Program-made: the position numbers and the translations under genes
Shown: positions 15,720 through 24,177 of the stretch, in pieces
Layout: each line of letters opens with the position of its first letter
How positions within the stretch are numbered: the stretch's first letter is position 1
Notes under the pieces: generated by a model
Databases searched by the model: none
What the model was told of the DNA's origin: nothing
The model's input: the letters and a program-made list of their open reading frames with translations, nothing else
NCBI GenBank assembly: GCA_900766775.1
Contig: CAAFXN010000128.1
Span: 1-27,104 of the forward strand
Length of the DNA: 27,104 nucleotides
Source: Bacteroidales bacterium
GTDB taxonomy: Bacteria; Bacteroidota; Bacteroidia; Bacteroidales; Paludibacteraceae
Direction: 5' to 3'

Positions 15720-18700
15720 TTACTTCTTGAAATACTTTACTCCGTTGAGGACGTAGATGCCGGATGGGAGAGTGTCGAAGATATCGGCTTTTCCGATGTA
15801 CGCTCCCAGAACCGTATAGATATGGTCGGACTCTCTCAGTTGCTCTTTGGTCTCCACGGTTTCAAACTCCGTCGGCGGGTTGCTGATATAGGTCTCTTTG
15901 GCAACACCTGCGGCGGTAACGATGGTTGCAGTCCGTCGGATGTCGGCGGAGGAGGCTGCCAGTTCGAGGGTAACGGTGGCACCCTCCACTTCGTAGCGGT
16001 GGGTCATCTCGTTGAAATAACTGAACTGCTCGTATTTCACAGGGAAAGTAACGGTTGCCGTCTCGCCTGCTGCCAATTCCACCCGCTCAAAACCGATGAG
16101 TTTGCGATTCTTCTTACCATTCTCCCCCACGCCGTTCCAGTTAGCGTAGAGTTGCACCACTTCTGCGCCGTCACGGCTGCCCGTGTTGGTGATGGTTGCC
16201 GTTACTTGAATCGTACTGTCGGCAGCCACGGAAGCAGGTGCTTGGAGGTCGTTGTAAGCAAAGGTGGTGTAACTCAGACCGTAGCCGAAGGGGTACAAAG
16301 GCTCCGCTGCCTGGCGTTGATGTTTGGCTTTGCCGTAATACATATAGGTGTAGCCCCATTTATCTATGTCGTAGAACATCATGCCGTTCTGATTTCGTTT
16401 GAACGGGATAGCCTCCTCTTCTTCATCGGCTCGGCAGGGCAGTTCTTCCACGCTGTTGTACCATGTGGATGTCAGTTTTCCGCTCGGGTTGATGTCTCCG
16501 TAGATGGCATCGCAGATAGCCTGTCCCTGCGCCTGACCGCCGTACCATGCTTCCATGATGGCGGGCACGCTGTCTTTTGCCCATCGGATGTCGAGCGATG
16601 AGCCTGACTCAAGGAGGAGGACGGTATTCGGGTTGGCACGGCGTAGCGCCTTGAGCATCGCTTCTTGGTTGCCGGGCAGGGTGAGCGACCAGCGGTCGTG
16701 TCCCTCGGTGCCGGTAGCATGGTCGGCAGGTTTCTCATAGTTGGTTCCCGTGAGGAAGACCACGACATCAGCCCGCTGCGCTACGGCTACCGCGCGTGCT
16801 ATCTGCGCATCGGTATAGACATCGTTCACGCTCTCCGTCGGCGAATAGAGGAAGAGCGGTCCGACAGTCTCGATGGCCGGTACAGGTTCGTCCACAGGGT
16901 TTGTCGGGTTGGAGAACTCGAACGACTTGTAGTTGCCGCAGTAACTATTGCTGCCGCTGAACTTCACGAACAGCGTGTGCGTCCCGTTGACGACGGTCGG
17001 GTCTATGGTTGCTTTCACGGTGTCCCAAGTCGTCCAGCCACCGGTATTCTTGTTATTGACGGTCAGGAAAGGGGCGTTGTCTTTACTATCCAAGATAAAA
17101 GATACCTGTCCCACCCCAGAGGATTTGGCGCCGCATGTCATAACGAAATCCGTGCACCCCTGCGTACCGAAATAGACGTTGTCGTAGCGGAAGATGTCGC
17201 CCGGTGCGGTATTCTCCAGATTGCCCGCCCCTTTGTCGTTGCTGGCTGCGCCGCGTTTGCTGACCACTGCGCTATCAAACGGCACTGCGGGGATGTTGCA
17301 ACTACGGGCGGTGTTCTTGGGTTCTACGAACGCCAGTTTATCCTTGAATGCCTGGTACGGCGTGGTGGTATAGGTCGGCGTACCCGAGTAGTCGCCCAGC
17401 ATGATGGCATCGGCGTAGGGACCGATGAGTGCCACGCTCTGCGTGGTATTGAGCGGCAGAAGGTTGTTCTCGTTCTTGAGGAGTGTCATCGATTCCTGTG
17501 CTGCACGGAGCGCCAAGGCTTGGTGTTCAGGGGTCTCCAAGGCGGGTACACCGCTGTTCCACGGGCATTCGGAAGGCTCGAACTCACCCAACGCGAAGCG
17601 GGTCTCCAAGATTGGGATAAGCGCTTTATCTATGTCCTCTTCCGTAAGGACGACGTATTGCAGCATGTCATTGGCTTGGAACAGCGGATTTACCGCATTC
17701 ACGCCCGCACGCTGATAGACCGATGAGCGGGATTTGAACTCGCAGTTGGTGTTACAGCCGGCTTTGATGGCAAGTGCCGTAGAGCGCGCTTCCATCATCA
17801 CCTGCTCATCTGTTGCATTCTCGTACGGATTATGTATGGAACTGAAAGCCACTGCTTCATCCAAAGTACCAACCGTATAATCACCAAAATACAGGTGCTT
17901 GGTGGCACGGTGAATGCACGCGATGGCAGCGCAGTCGGAGGTTACGTAGCCCGTGAAGCCCCACTCATTGCGGAGGATGTCGGTCAGCAGCATTTTGTTT
18001 CCCGAACAAGGAAGTCCGCCATGCGCATCGGCATACCCTTTATTGTTGGCATCGACTTCCGTCGGGTCAATAGAGAAAGCGTTGTAAGCCGACATCAGCG
18101 ACTTCACGTCAGCCTCCCTGACGGTAGCCTCGAATGCCGGCAGGTAATACTCGCGCATGTTCTTTTCGGAAACGAAAGAGGTGGTCGACTGACGCCCTGC
18201 CTCGTAGTTATTCGCAGCAAAGTGTTTTGCACAAGCCACTAACTTGAGGTAGTCGGTGGAGCGTGTGCCATCGAAGTTGGCGCCTTGGAAGCCGCGTACG
18301 AAAGGCACTGCCAGTTCACCGGCTAAGAACGGGTCTTCTCCGTAGTTCTCTTCCTCGCGTCCCCAACGCGGGTCGCGTGCCATATTGATGGTCGGAGACC
18401 AGTAGTTGAGTCCCTTTTGGGTGTCCAGATAGTAACGGCGTGCCTCATCGGCGGTTACCGATGCGCACTCATACACCAATTCGCGGTCCCATGTGGAGGA
18501 CATGCCTTTGGATTCGGGGAACGAGGTGGCAGGCCCCGAACGCGCCACACCGTGGATGGCTTCGTTCCAATACTGATAACGCGGCAGTATGACCACGGGT
18601 GCAACGCCGCCGGTATCACGGGTGATGTCCTCCGCTACGTTGTTGCCCAACTGGTCCACTTTCTCACGGAGCGTCAGTTCGTTACATAACAACACAGCCC

Positions 18701-18815
18701 GCTCATGGAATGACTTGGAGGTGTCCAACCAAGGAAATCTCTGCACATCTTGCGCAGACAAAGACAATGTACATAGTGAGAATGTACAAAGTGCAAATAG
18801 AGTGATTCTTCGCAT
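15720..18815 (-). CDS. Glycoside hydrolase family 3 (beta-xylosidase / beta-glucosidase type) with inserted CBM-like domain
   Basis: This 1031-residue secreted enzyme probably releases a terminal xylose or glucose from oligosaccharides. Residues 1-22 are a signal peptide ending LSLSAQ. The N-terminal barrel has YWSPTINMARDPRWGRE, YGEDPFL, KHFAANNYE and GYVTSDCAAI, whose Asp294 is the expected nucleophile. Residues about 535-635 are a beta-sandwich insertion (VSFILDSKDNAPF through KSFEFSN) resembling a family-6-type binding module. The second GH3 domain follows (VVFLTGTNYE, WYGGQAQGQAI, GDINPSGKL), then a fibronectin-like domain (NTGSRDGAEVVQLY). The end contains IYTVLG and LPSGIYVLNGVKYFKK, resembling a Bacteroidetes secretion tail. 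The start at 18815 is chosen because an upstream Met (18914) lies beyond the predicted promoter. The neighbouring xylose operon and GH43 favour beta-xylosidase activity, but this is not proven. Confidence 0.9.
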   Translation of the reverse strand: MRRITLFALCTFSLCTLSLSAQDVQRFPWLDTSKSFHERAVLLCNELTLREKVDQLGNNVAEDITRDTGGVAPVVILPRYQYWNEAIHGVARSGPATSFPESKGMSSTWDRELVYECASVTADEARRYYLDTQKGLNYWSPTINMARDPRWGREEENYGEDPFLAGELAVPFVRGFQGANFDGTRSTDYLKLVACAKHFAANNYEAGRQSTTSFVSEKNMREYYLPAFEATVREADVKSLMSAYNAFSIDPTEVDANNKGYADAHGGLPCSGNKMLLTDILRNEWGFTGYVTSDCAAIACIHRATKHLYFGDYTVGTLDEAVAFSSIHNPYENATDEQVMMEARSTALAIKAGCNTNCEFKSRSSVYQRAGVNAVNPLFQANDMLQYVVLTEEDIDKALIPILETRFALGEFEPSECPWNSGVPALETPEHQALALRAAQESMTLLKNENNLLPLNTTQSVALIGPYADAIMLGDYSGTPTYTTTPYQAFKDKLAFVEPKNTARSCNIPAVPFDSAVVSKRGAASNDKGAGNLENTAPGDIFRYDNVYFGTQGCTDFVMTCGAKSSGVGQVSFILDSKDNAPFLTVNNKNTGGWTTWDTVKATIDPTVVNGTHTLFVKFSGSNSYCGNYKSFEFSNPTNPVDEPVPAIETVGPLFLYSPTESVNDVYTDAQIARAVAVAQRADVVVFLTGTNYEKPADHATGTEGHDRWSLTLPGNQEAMLKALRRANPNTVLLLESGSSLDIRWAKDSVPAIMEAWYGGQAQGQAICDAIYGDINPSGKLTSTWYNSVEELPCRADEEEEAIPFKRNQNGMMFYDIDKWGYTYMYYGKAKHQRQAAEPLYPFGYGLSYTTFAYNDLQAPASVAADSTIQVTATITNTGSRDGAEVVQLYANWNGVGENGKKNRKLIGFERVELAAGETATVTFPVKYEQFSYFNEMTHRYEVEGATVTLELAASSADIRRTATIVTAAGVAKETYISNPPTEFETVETKEQLRESDHIYTVLGAYIGKADIFDTLPSGIYVLNGVKYFKK

Positions 18816-18858
18816 AATGTTTTTTATTAATGATTTACGGTTAAGATAAATTTTGGCA

Positions 18859-18908
18859 CAAAGATACTGCTTCTTGCGCTTATATAAGTGCAATAATTTG
18901 CCAAATGG
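18859..18908 (-). promoter_or_regulatory. Predicted GH3 promoter with operator shared with the pectin operon
   Basis: TATCTTTG on the minus strand (18866-18859) is identical to the pectin-operon -7 box. A block at 18886-18908 matches 15615-15637 at 19 of 23 positions and is at exactly the same distance from the -7 box in both promoters. The -33 position reads CTTA, a poor match to TTTG, again suggesting an activator. The leader to the GH3 ATG would be about 37 bases. The block lies between GH3 and the divergent regulator gene. Confidence 0.62.
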
Positions 18909-18935
18909 GTGCAAAAACGAAAAAAACAGAAATTA

Positions 18936-18967
18936 TTTGCATATGTCAGATGTTTTTATTATCTTTG
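18936..18967 (+). promoter_or_regulatory. Predicted promoter of the AraC-type regulator
   Basis: TTTG (18936-18939), a 20-base spacer and TATCTTTG (18960-18967) match the Bacteroidetes consensus exactly. The predicted start is near 18973, giving a very short leader of about 18 bases before the ATG at 18991, with no Shine-Dalgarno sequence. The full -33 match suggests basal expression independent of an activator. Confidence 0.72.
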
Positions 18968-18990
18968 CACACCATTTCTGATACACCGCC

Positions 18991-21450
18991 ATGAAAAACG
19001 CCGTTCGTAGTGCCTTTACGGGCAAGAGACCCTTACTCTTTTCATTGTTCGTTTTCTATTTTGTTTGCACCGCTCTGCAAGCACAAGACTACTCGCTTCG
19101 TTACTATGACGAAAGCAAAGGTCTTAGTCACCATCATTCGTCTCGTGTGCTCCAAGACAGCACCGGAATGATGTGGATTGCCACCTACAACGGTCTCAAC
19201 CGTTTCGATGGGTACCAGTTCGTAACATTCAAATCTGAAGATGATGACGAGCCGAATATAGCCAGCGACCGTATTCGTCGCATCCTGCCGGCGAACGATA
19301 ATAATCTCCTCTGTCTGATTGACGACAGCGTAGTCCTTTTTAACACGCATACTTGCCACTTTGAGTCCGTACCCGCTGAGGATAGCGAGACAGCCAAACA
19401 TGTACATATAAGGTCCAATCCGGATTTATGGAAAGAGAAAAACCAATACACTACGTTAGGCAACCTTAGACTCAAGGATATTCTTTACAATTACGAAGAC
19501 CGTCAAGGCAATCATTGGTTGATTGACGAACATGGTATCTATGTGGCAACACCTGTCCCCACGCGCGGCGTGTGCGTGAATACAGATGAAGTGCGGGCGA
19601 TGCGGCAACTCAGCGACGGGTGCATTCTTGTGTCTATACGCGGTGCCAAGCAGTTGGCTGTCTATGATAGCACGATGTGTCTGCAAGGCTATGTGTGTCC
19701 CGATGGACGGGTCAGCAGACGACCTGCCTCCTTCGGCTCACAGGTCTATTGCATCTATGAGAGCCGAGACCGACAGAGCCTCTGGATGGGTTGCAAACCC
19801 GGGGGATTGATAGAGGTAAGAGGGGACAAGGGACAGAAGACGGTGCACCATTATCCCGAAGTGCGCAATGTGTACGACGTAGTGGAAGATAAGGAGGGGA
19901 ATATATGGGCTGCCACTTTCGGTTTCGGGCTCTGGTATAGGCGACATTCAGCAACCGACACGCAGCCCTCAGAATTTACCTTTGTGCAGGGAACGGAAGG
20001 GATGAGAATCCGCAGGTTGCTGGTAACCGAAGACAACACGCTGCTGGTTGCCACCGGCAAGGGTTTGCTGGTTGTGCGGGACCACACGATGACGCTTCAC
20101 CAACGTGAAGCAGGCAGGAAAAACTCGCTAAGCAGCAGTGCACTCATGTGCCTATCGTTCTTCAACGGGCAACTGTACATCGGCACCGAAGGCGGAGGTA
20201 TCAACCGATTGGTCAGCAAAGATATTCACGCCGAGCAACTGGAATTTGAGCATATCACCCAAGCCAACGGGCTCGGCAGCGACATCGTGTATGAGTTTTT
20301 GCCTTGGTCAGATAGCGAACTGTTGGTGCAATGCAACAACGCATTGTCCATCCTCCATACACGCAAAGGCAACATTATCAACTACGGCAAGTCGTTCTTC
20401 CGTTTTGTCGGAAACAAACCTTTTAACTTGGGCGAGGTGCAACCCGTTGTTTTAGGCGACAAACTGCTTATCGCTCCGCTGGACGGATTGTTGTTGGTCA
20501 ACAAATCCGAACTGCAGCCCGAGACAGAACTCGTGCGCATTGCCCTGAGCAGTGTTACGCTCGAAGACCAAACGAACTACGCAGTGGACGAACTGACACA
20601 CCTCACTTTATCGCCCGAAGAACGCAGCCTTGAACTCACGTTTGCTGCATTGGACTACCGCGGTACCACCGACATTCAATACCAAACGCGTTTCTACTCA
20701 TCGAAGGGAAAAGAAAAACCCTGGGGTGCGCCTACCGATGTAAATAAACTTCTTGAGCAAGACCTCTCCCCAGGCGAGTACATCTTCGAAGTGCGTTCCA
20801 CCAATGCCCTCGGTCAGTGGCAGGACAACACACGCCGTCTCATCATCACCGTTACACCCACTTTCTGGGAAAGCACAACCGGCGTGGCGCTCCAAATCGG
20901 TTTCCTATTGCTCGTTACCATTGCCATCACTATTCAATCGACACGCATCCGCTACCACCGCAAGCAACGCCAGCAAACCCTGAGTGCTTATTTGGATTTG
21001 CAGGAACGGTATTTGGCTATCAGCAATCGTCCCTCGGTAGTCAACGGGAAACAGCCGGAGCCCCAACCGTCTCTCGAGATTATCGCCCCGGGTTATACGA
21101 GCGAGAACGAGAAATTCCTCAATGCACTGCGGCAGTTTATGGAGCAAAATATCGCCAATGCGGAGATGACCATCGATGACTTGGCGAACGTAACGCACAT
21201 GAGTCGTTCATCGCTTAACCGCAAGATGCACGAATTGTTCAACCTGTCGGCAAAAGACTTCGTACAGACGGCACGCATCAAACACGCGTGCGAGTTGCTG
21301 CGCGCAACCGATATGGCAGCAAAAGAGGTCGCTTACGCCTGCGGCTTCAGCGACCCCCGTTATTTTTCCAAATCCTTCAAGGCTTCCACCGGAAGCACGC
21401 CTACCGAATATCGGAATAATGGTAAGGATAAGAATAAGGATAAAGGTTAA
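18991..21450 (+). CDS. Membrane-spanning sensor regulator: beta-propeller, Y_Y_Y domain and AraC DNA-binding domain, no kinase
   Basis: This 819-residue protein likely senses an oligosaccharide in the periplasm and activates nearby genes. After a signal peptide (to about LQAQD), the sensor begins with GLSHHHSSRVLQDSTGMMWI, NGLNRFDGYQF, a typical propeller repeat; further blades include NIWAATFGFGLW and LYIGTEGGGINRL. A Y_Y_Y-type domain spans about 545-625 and ends in ITVTPTFWES. One transmembrane segment is at 631-650. Only about 55 residues separate it from an AraC-type domain (about 707-810; MTIDDLANVTHMSRSSLNRKM and KEVAYACGFSDPRYFSKSFK). Classical hybrid regulators of polysaccharide loci are about 1300-1400 residues, with HisKA, HATPase and receiver domains here; all are absent. 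No frameshift is evident, so the short form is genuine. The C-terminus is a K/D/N-rich run (NGKDKNKDKG) coded by a 6-bp repeat. It ends 11 bases from the convergent transporter gene. Confidence 0.9.
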   Translation: MKNAVRSAFTGKRPLLFSLFVFYFVCTALQAQDYSLRYYDESKGLSHHHSSRVLQDSTGMMWIATYNGLNRFDGYQFVTFKSEDDDEPNIASDRIRRILPANDNNLLCLIDDSVVLFNTHTCHFESVPAEDSETAKHVHIRSNPDLWKEKNQYTTLGNLRLKDILYNYEDRQGNHWLIDEHGIYVATPVPTRGVCVNTDEVRAMRQLSDGCILVSIRGAKQLAVYDSTMCLQGYVCPDGRVSRRPASFGSQVYCIYESRDRQSLWMGCKPGGLIEVRGDKGQKTVHHYPEVRNVYDVVEDKEGNIWAATFGFGLWYRRHSATDTQPSEFTFVQGTEGMRIRRLLVTEDNTLLVATGKGLLVVRDHTMTLHQREAGRKNSLSSSALMCLSFFNGQLYIGTEGGGINRLVSKDIHAEQLEFEHITQANGLGSDIVYEFLPWSDSELLVQCNNALSILHTRKGNIINYGKSFFRFVGNKPFNLGEVQPVVLGDKLLIAPLDGLLLVNKSELQPETELVRIALSSVTLEDQTNYAVDELTHLTLSPEERSLELTFAALDYRGTTDIQYQTRFYSSKGKEKPWGAPTDVNKLLEQDLSPGEYIFEVRSTNALGQWQDNTRRLIITVTPTFWESTTGVALQIGFLLLVTIAITIQSTRIRYHRKQRQQTLSAYLDLQERYLAISNRPSVVNGKQPEPQPSLEIIAPGYTSENEKFLNALRQFMEQNIANAEMTIDDLANVTHMSRSSLNRKMHELFNLSAKDFVQTARIKHACELLRATDMAAKEVAYACGFSDPRYFSKSFKASTGSTPTEYRNNGKDKNKDKG

Positions 21451-21461
21451 ATGGGTAAATG

Positions 21462-22868
21462 TTAGTGTTTAGCAGATTTCTCTCTCCATAGCGCGGTCAT
21501 TTCCTCAAGCGTCTTGCCTTTAGTCTCCGGGACAAGTTTCCATACGAATAACGCCGCTACCAAGCATATCACGCCATAGATGATATAGGCAAGTGCGTGG
21601 CTGTAGTTATACAAGGGTACGAAGGTGGACGATACCACAAAGTTACTAATCCACTGAAAGGATACGGCAATGGCAGTTGCCTGACTGCGGATGGTATTCG
21701 GGAACAATTCAGCCATGTACACCCAGCAAATCGGTCCCCAACTGAACATGAATGCGGCACTATACACCAATATGCAGGCTACCGCCACCCATGCAGGCAA
21801 AGTAACGATGTTAATGAGTGCCACGCCGAGTGCGCCAAGCGCCATCAACAGAGAGCCGACAATAAGCAACGGTTTGCGACCGAGGCGCTCCACGGTGAAA
21901 ATCGCCAACAGCGTAAAGGTGATGTTTACAACGCCCATGAGCACAGTGAAAACCATCGGATTACCCACTCCCATCGACTCAAAGATACGCGGCGCGAAAT
22001 AGAGCACCGCATTGATTCCCACTATCTGCTGGAATACGCTGAGCATGATACCCACAAAGATAACCAGCCAACCATAGGTCAGCAACGGTTCCCGTTTCTC
22101 GGTCGCTGTGGCATGTATCTCAGCCAAGATTTCCTTAGCGCGGGACTCTCCGTTGATACGCGAGAGTACCTTGAGTGCCTCTTCATCACGCCCTCTGAGT
22201 GCCAAATAACGCGGGCTCTCGGGCACCAGCAGAATAAGTAATGCAAAGGTAGCCGCGGGCACGCACTCGCTGACGAACATGACGCGCCACCCCACCTGTT
22301 GCGTCCATTCCACTACCGCAGGGTCGTTGACATGCGCACGAACAATGAGATAGTTGACAAAATAGACCACCAACTGACCAAAGATGATGGCAAACTGGTT
22401 CCAACTGACGAGGGCGCCACGTTTGTTGGCAGGGGCTATCTCGGCAATATACATCGGGCAAACAGCAGATGCCAGACCTACGCCGATACCGCCTATGATA
22501 CGGTAAATGTTGAAGACCACAAGCAGCGTCATCGAAGGCACACCTTTGGCAAGAATACCCGTCTCGGGTGCATACGAACCCCATGCGGAGATAAAGAACA
22601 GCACCCCCGCGATGAACAGACTCTTCTTGCGTCCCAAACGCGATGTAAGCACACTCGAGAGAAACGCACCGACGATACAACCTATGAGAGCACTGCTGGT
22701 CGTGAAACCGTGCCAACTATCGGTGTAGGCAAAGTCGGTGGCAGAGGCAAAGAACTGTTGCAAACCTTTCTCTGCACCGGAGATGACTGCTGTGTCGTAT
22801 CCGAACAGCAGTCCTCCGATAACAGCAACAAGGACGATGCCAAATAAATAGAATTTATTATTTTGCAT
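21462..22868 (-). CDS. xylE: Sugar porter of the major facilitator superfamily, probably D-xylose:H+ symporter (XylE-like)
   Basis: This 468-residue, 12-segment inner-membrane protein probably imports xylose with protons. Sugar-porter signatures appear in order: GGLLFGYDTAVISG (Asp25 corresponds to the proton-coupling Asp of XylE), SRLGRKKSL, PESPRYL, QQIVGINAVLYFAP, ERLGRKPLL, WGPICWVYMAELFPNTIRS and PETKGKTLEEM. The ATG at 22868 overlaps the xylA stop by 11 bases, showing cotranscription and probable translational coupling. An in-frame Met at 22925 adds 19 polar residues inside xylA and is rejected. Xylose is inferred from the xylA/xylB context; a glucose or arabinose porter cannot be excluded. 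Only 11 bases separate its stop from that of the convergent regulator gene, and no terminator hairpin fits there. Confidence 0.88.
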   Translation of the reverse strand: MQNNKFYLFGIVLVAVIGGLLFGYDTAVISGAEKGLQQFFASATDFAYTDSWHGFTTSSALIGCIVGAFLSSVLTSRLGRKKSLFIAGVLFFISAWGSYAPETGILAKGVPSMTLLVVFNIYRIIGGIGVGLASAVCPMYIAEIAPANKRGALVSWNQFAIIFGQLVVYFVNYLIVRAHVNDPAVVEWTQQVGWRVMFVSECVPAATFALLILLVPESPRYLALRGRDEEALKVLSRINGESRAKEILAEIHATATEKREPLLTYGWLVIFVGIMLSVFQQIVGINAVLYFAPRIFESMGVGNPMVFTVLMGVVNITFTLLAIFTVERLGRKPLLIVGSLLMALGALGVALINIVTLPAWVAVACILVYSAAFMFSWGPICWVYMAELFPNTIRSQATAIAVSFQWISNFVVSSTFVPLYNYSHALAYIIYGVICLVAALFVWKLVPETKGKTLEEMTALWREKSAKH

Positions 22869-24171
22869 ACAGCGCAACAATTGCCTCGTACAACTCTTGT
22901 TTACCGCTGGTTTGACGCGGCTCACCTACTTTCTTGCCATACTCATAGGCTTGCTCCAAGGTCAGTTTTCCCTCTTCAAACTCCTTGCCCATACCGCTAT
23001 CAAACGAAGCGTAGCGGTCTTTGAGCATCTGCGGCAGCGGCGAGTTTTCCATAATCTCCACGGCATTGAGCAACGCGCGCGCACAAGCATCCATAGCGCT
23101 GATATGCGCAATGAAGATATCTTCAAGGTCGGTGGAGTTGCGACGTGTCTTGGCATCGAAGTTTGTACCGCCGGTACCCAAACCGCCATTGCGGACAATC
23201 TGCATCCATGCTTGGGTCAGTTCAAAGTTGTCAATCGGGAATTGGTCGGTATCCCAGCCGTTCTGCGCATCACCGCGGTTGGCGTCAATAGAGCCCAGCA
23301 TGCCGGCATCCACAGCGCAAGCCAGTTCGTGCTCGAAGGTGTGCCCTGCCAAGGTTGCGTGGTTCACCTCGATATTTACCTTGAAGTCCTTATCCAGACC
23401 GTGTGCTTTCAGGAAACCGATAACGGTCTCGGTATCCACATCGTATTGGTGTTTGCTCGGCTCCATCGGTTTGGGCTCAATGAGGAAAGTACCGTTGAAA
23501 CCTTTGCTGCGCGCGTAGTCTCGTGCCATACGGAGCATAGTAGCCATGTGCTCTTTCTCGCGCTTCTGGTCGGTGTTGAGAAGCGACATATAGCCCTCAC
23601 GACCGCCCCAGAACACATAGTTCTCTGCACCGAGTTTGATACCGGCATCAATGGCGTTCTTTATCTGCACGATAGCACGCGCCACCACATCAAAATCGGG
23701 GTTGGTGCTGGCACCGTTCATGTAACGCGCATGCCCAAAGACATTGGCTGTGGACCAAAGGAGTTTGATACCCGTCTCATCCATCTTCTCTTTCAGATAA
23801 TCGGTGATTGCAGCGAGGTTGGCTTCGTATTCTTCCACCGAGGCGCCTTCCGACACGAGGTCCACATCATGGAAGCAGAAATACGGGATACCCAGTTTCT
23901 GCATGATTTCGAATCCGGCATCCGCCTTCTGTTTGGCAATAGTTACCGCGTCGCTGCCTTCATTCCACGGGAACTTCTTCGTGCCGCCACCGAACTGGTC
24001 TGCACCTTCGGCACAGAGCGTGTGCCACCACGCCATCGCGAAGCGCATCCAGTCTTTCATTTTCTTACCTGCCACTACACGCTCTGCGTCGTAGTAGTGA
24101 AATGCCATCGGGTTCTTTGACTCCGGTCCTTCAAAGGGGATTGTACCAATCCCGGGGAAATACTCTTTCAT
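22858..24171 (-). CDS. xylA: Xylose isomerase
   Basis: This 437-residue cytoplasmic enzyme converts D-xylose to D-xylulose with divalent metals. Length and N-terminus fit the class II type. Catalytic His101 and Asp104 are in FCFHDVDL. Other hallmarks are WWHTLCAEGADQFGGGTKKF, LLWSTANVFGHARYMNGA, VFWGGREGY, FLIEPKPMEPSKHQYD, and VNIEVNHATLAGHTFEHEL followed by GSIDANRGD with the metal ligands. The gene lies 6 bases after xylB and overlaps the porter by 11 bases. No odd features are seen. Confidence 0.98.
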   Translation of the reverse strand: MKEYFPGIGTIPFEGPESKNPMAFHYYDAERVVAGKKMKDWMRFAMAWWHTLCAEGADQFGGGTKKFPWNEGSDAVTIAKQKADAGFEIMQKLGIPYFCFHDVDLVSEGASVEEYEANLAAITDYLKEKMDETGIKLLWSTANVFGHARYMNGASTNPDFDVVARAIVQIKNAIDAGIKLGAENYVFWGGREGYMSLLNTDQKREKEHMATMLRMARDYARSKGFNGTFLIEPKPMEPSKHQYDVDTETVIGFLKAHGLDKDFKVNIEVNHATLAGHTFEHELACAVDAGMLGSIDANRGDAQNGWDTDQFPIDNFELTQAWMQIVRNGGLGTGGTNFDAKTRRNSTDLEDIFIAHISAMDACARALLNAVEIMENSPLPQMLKDRYASFDSGMGKEFEEGKLTLEQAYEYGKKVGEPRQTSGKQELYEAIVALYAK

Positions 24172-24177
24172 GTGATT

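Noticed and set aside
16665..17726. 353-codon open frame on the plus strand
   Set aside because: It lies inside the GH3 gene on the opposite strand and shows no domain features.
18816..18914. Longer GH3 start at 18914
   Set aside because: It would place the start upstream of the predicted promoter and put 33 non-signal residues before a clear signal peptide.
22869..22925. Longer sugar-porter start at 22925
   Set aside because: The added residues are polar, lie within xylA and are not part of the family; the ATG at 22868 begins MQNNKFYLF as in XylE-type porters.
22897..24120. 407-codon open frame on the plus strand
   Set aside because: It is antisense to the unambiguous xylA gene and has no family features or promoter.
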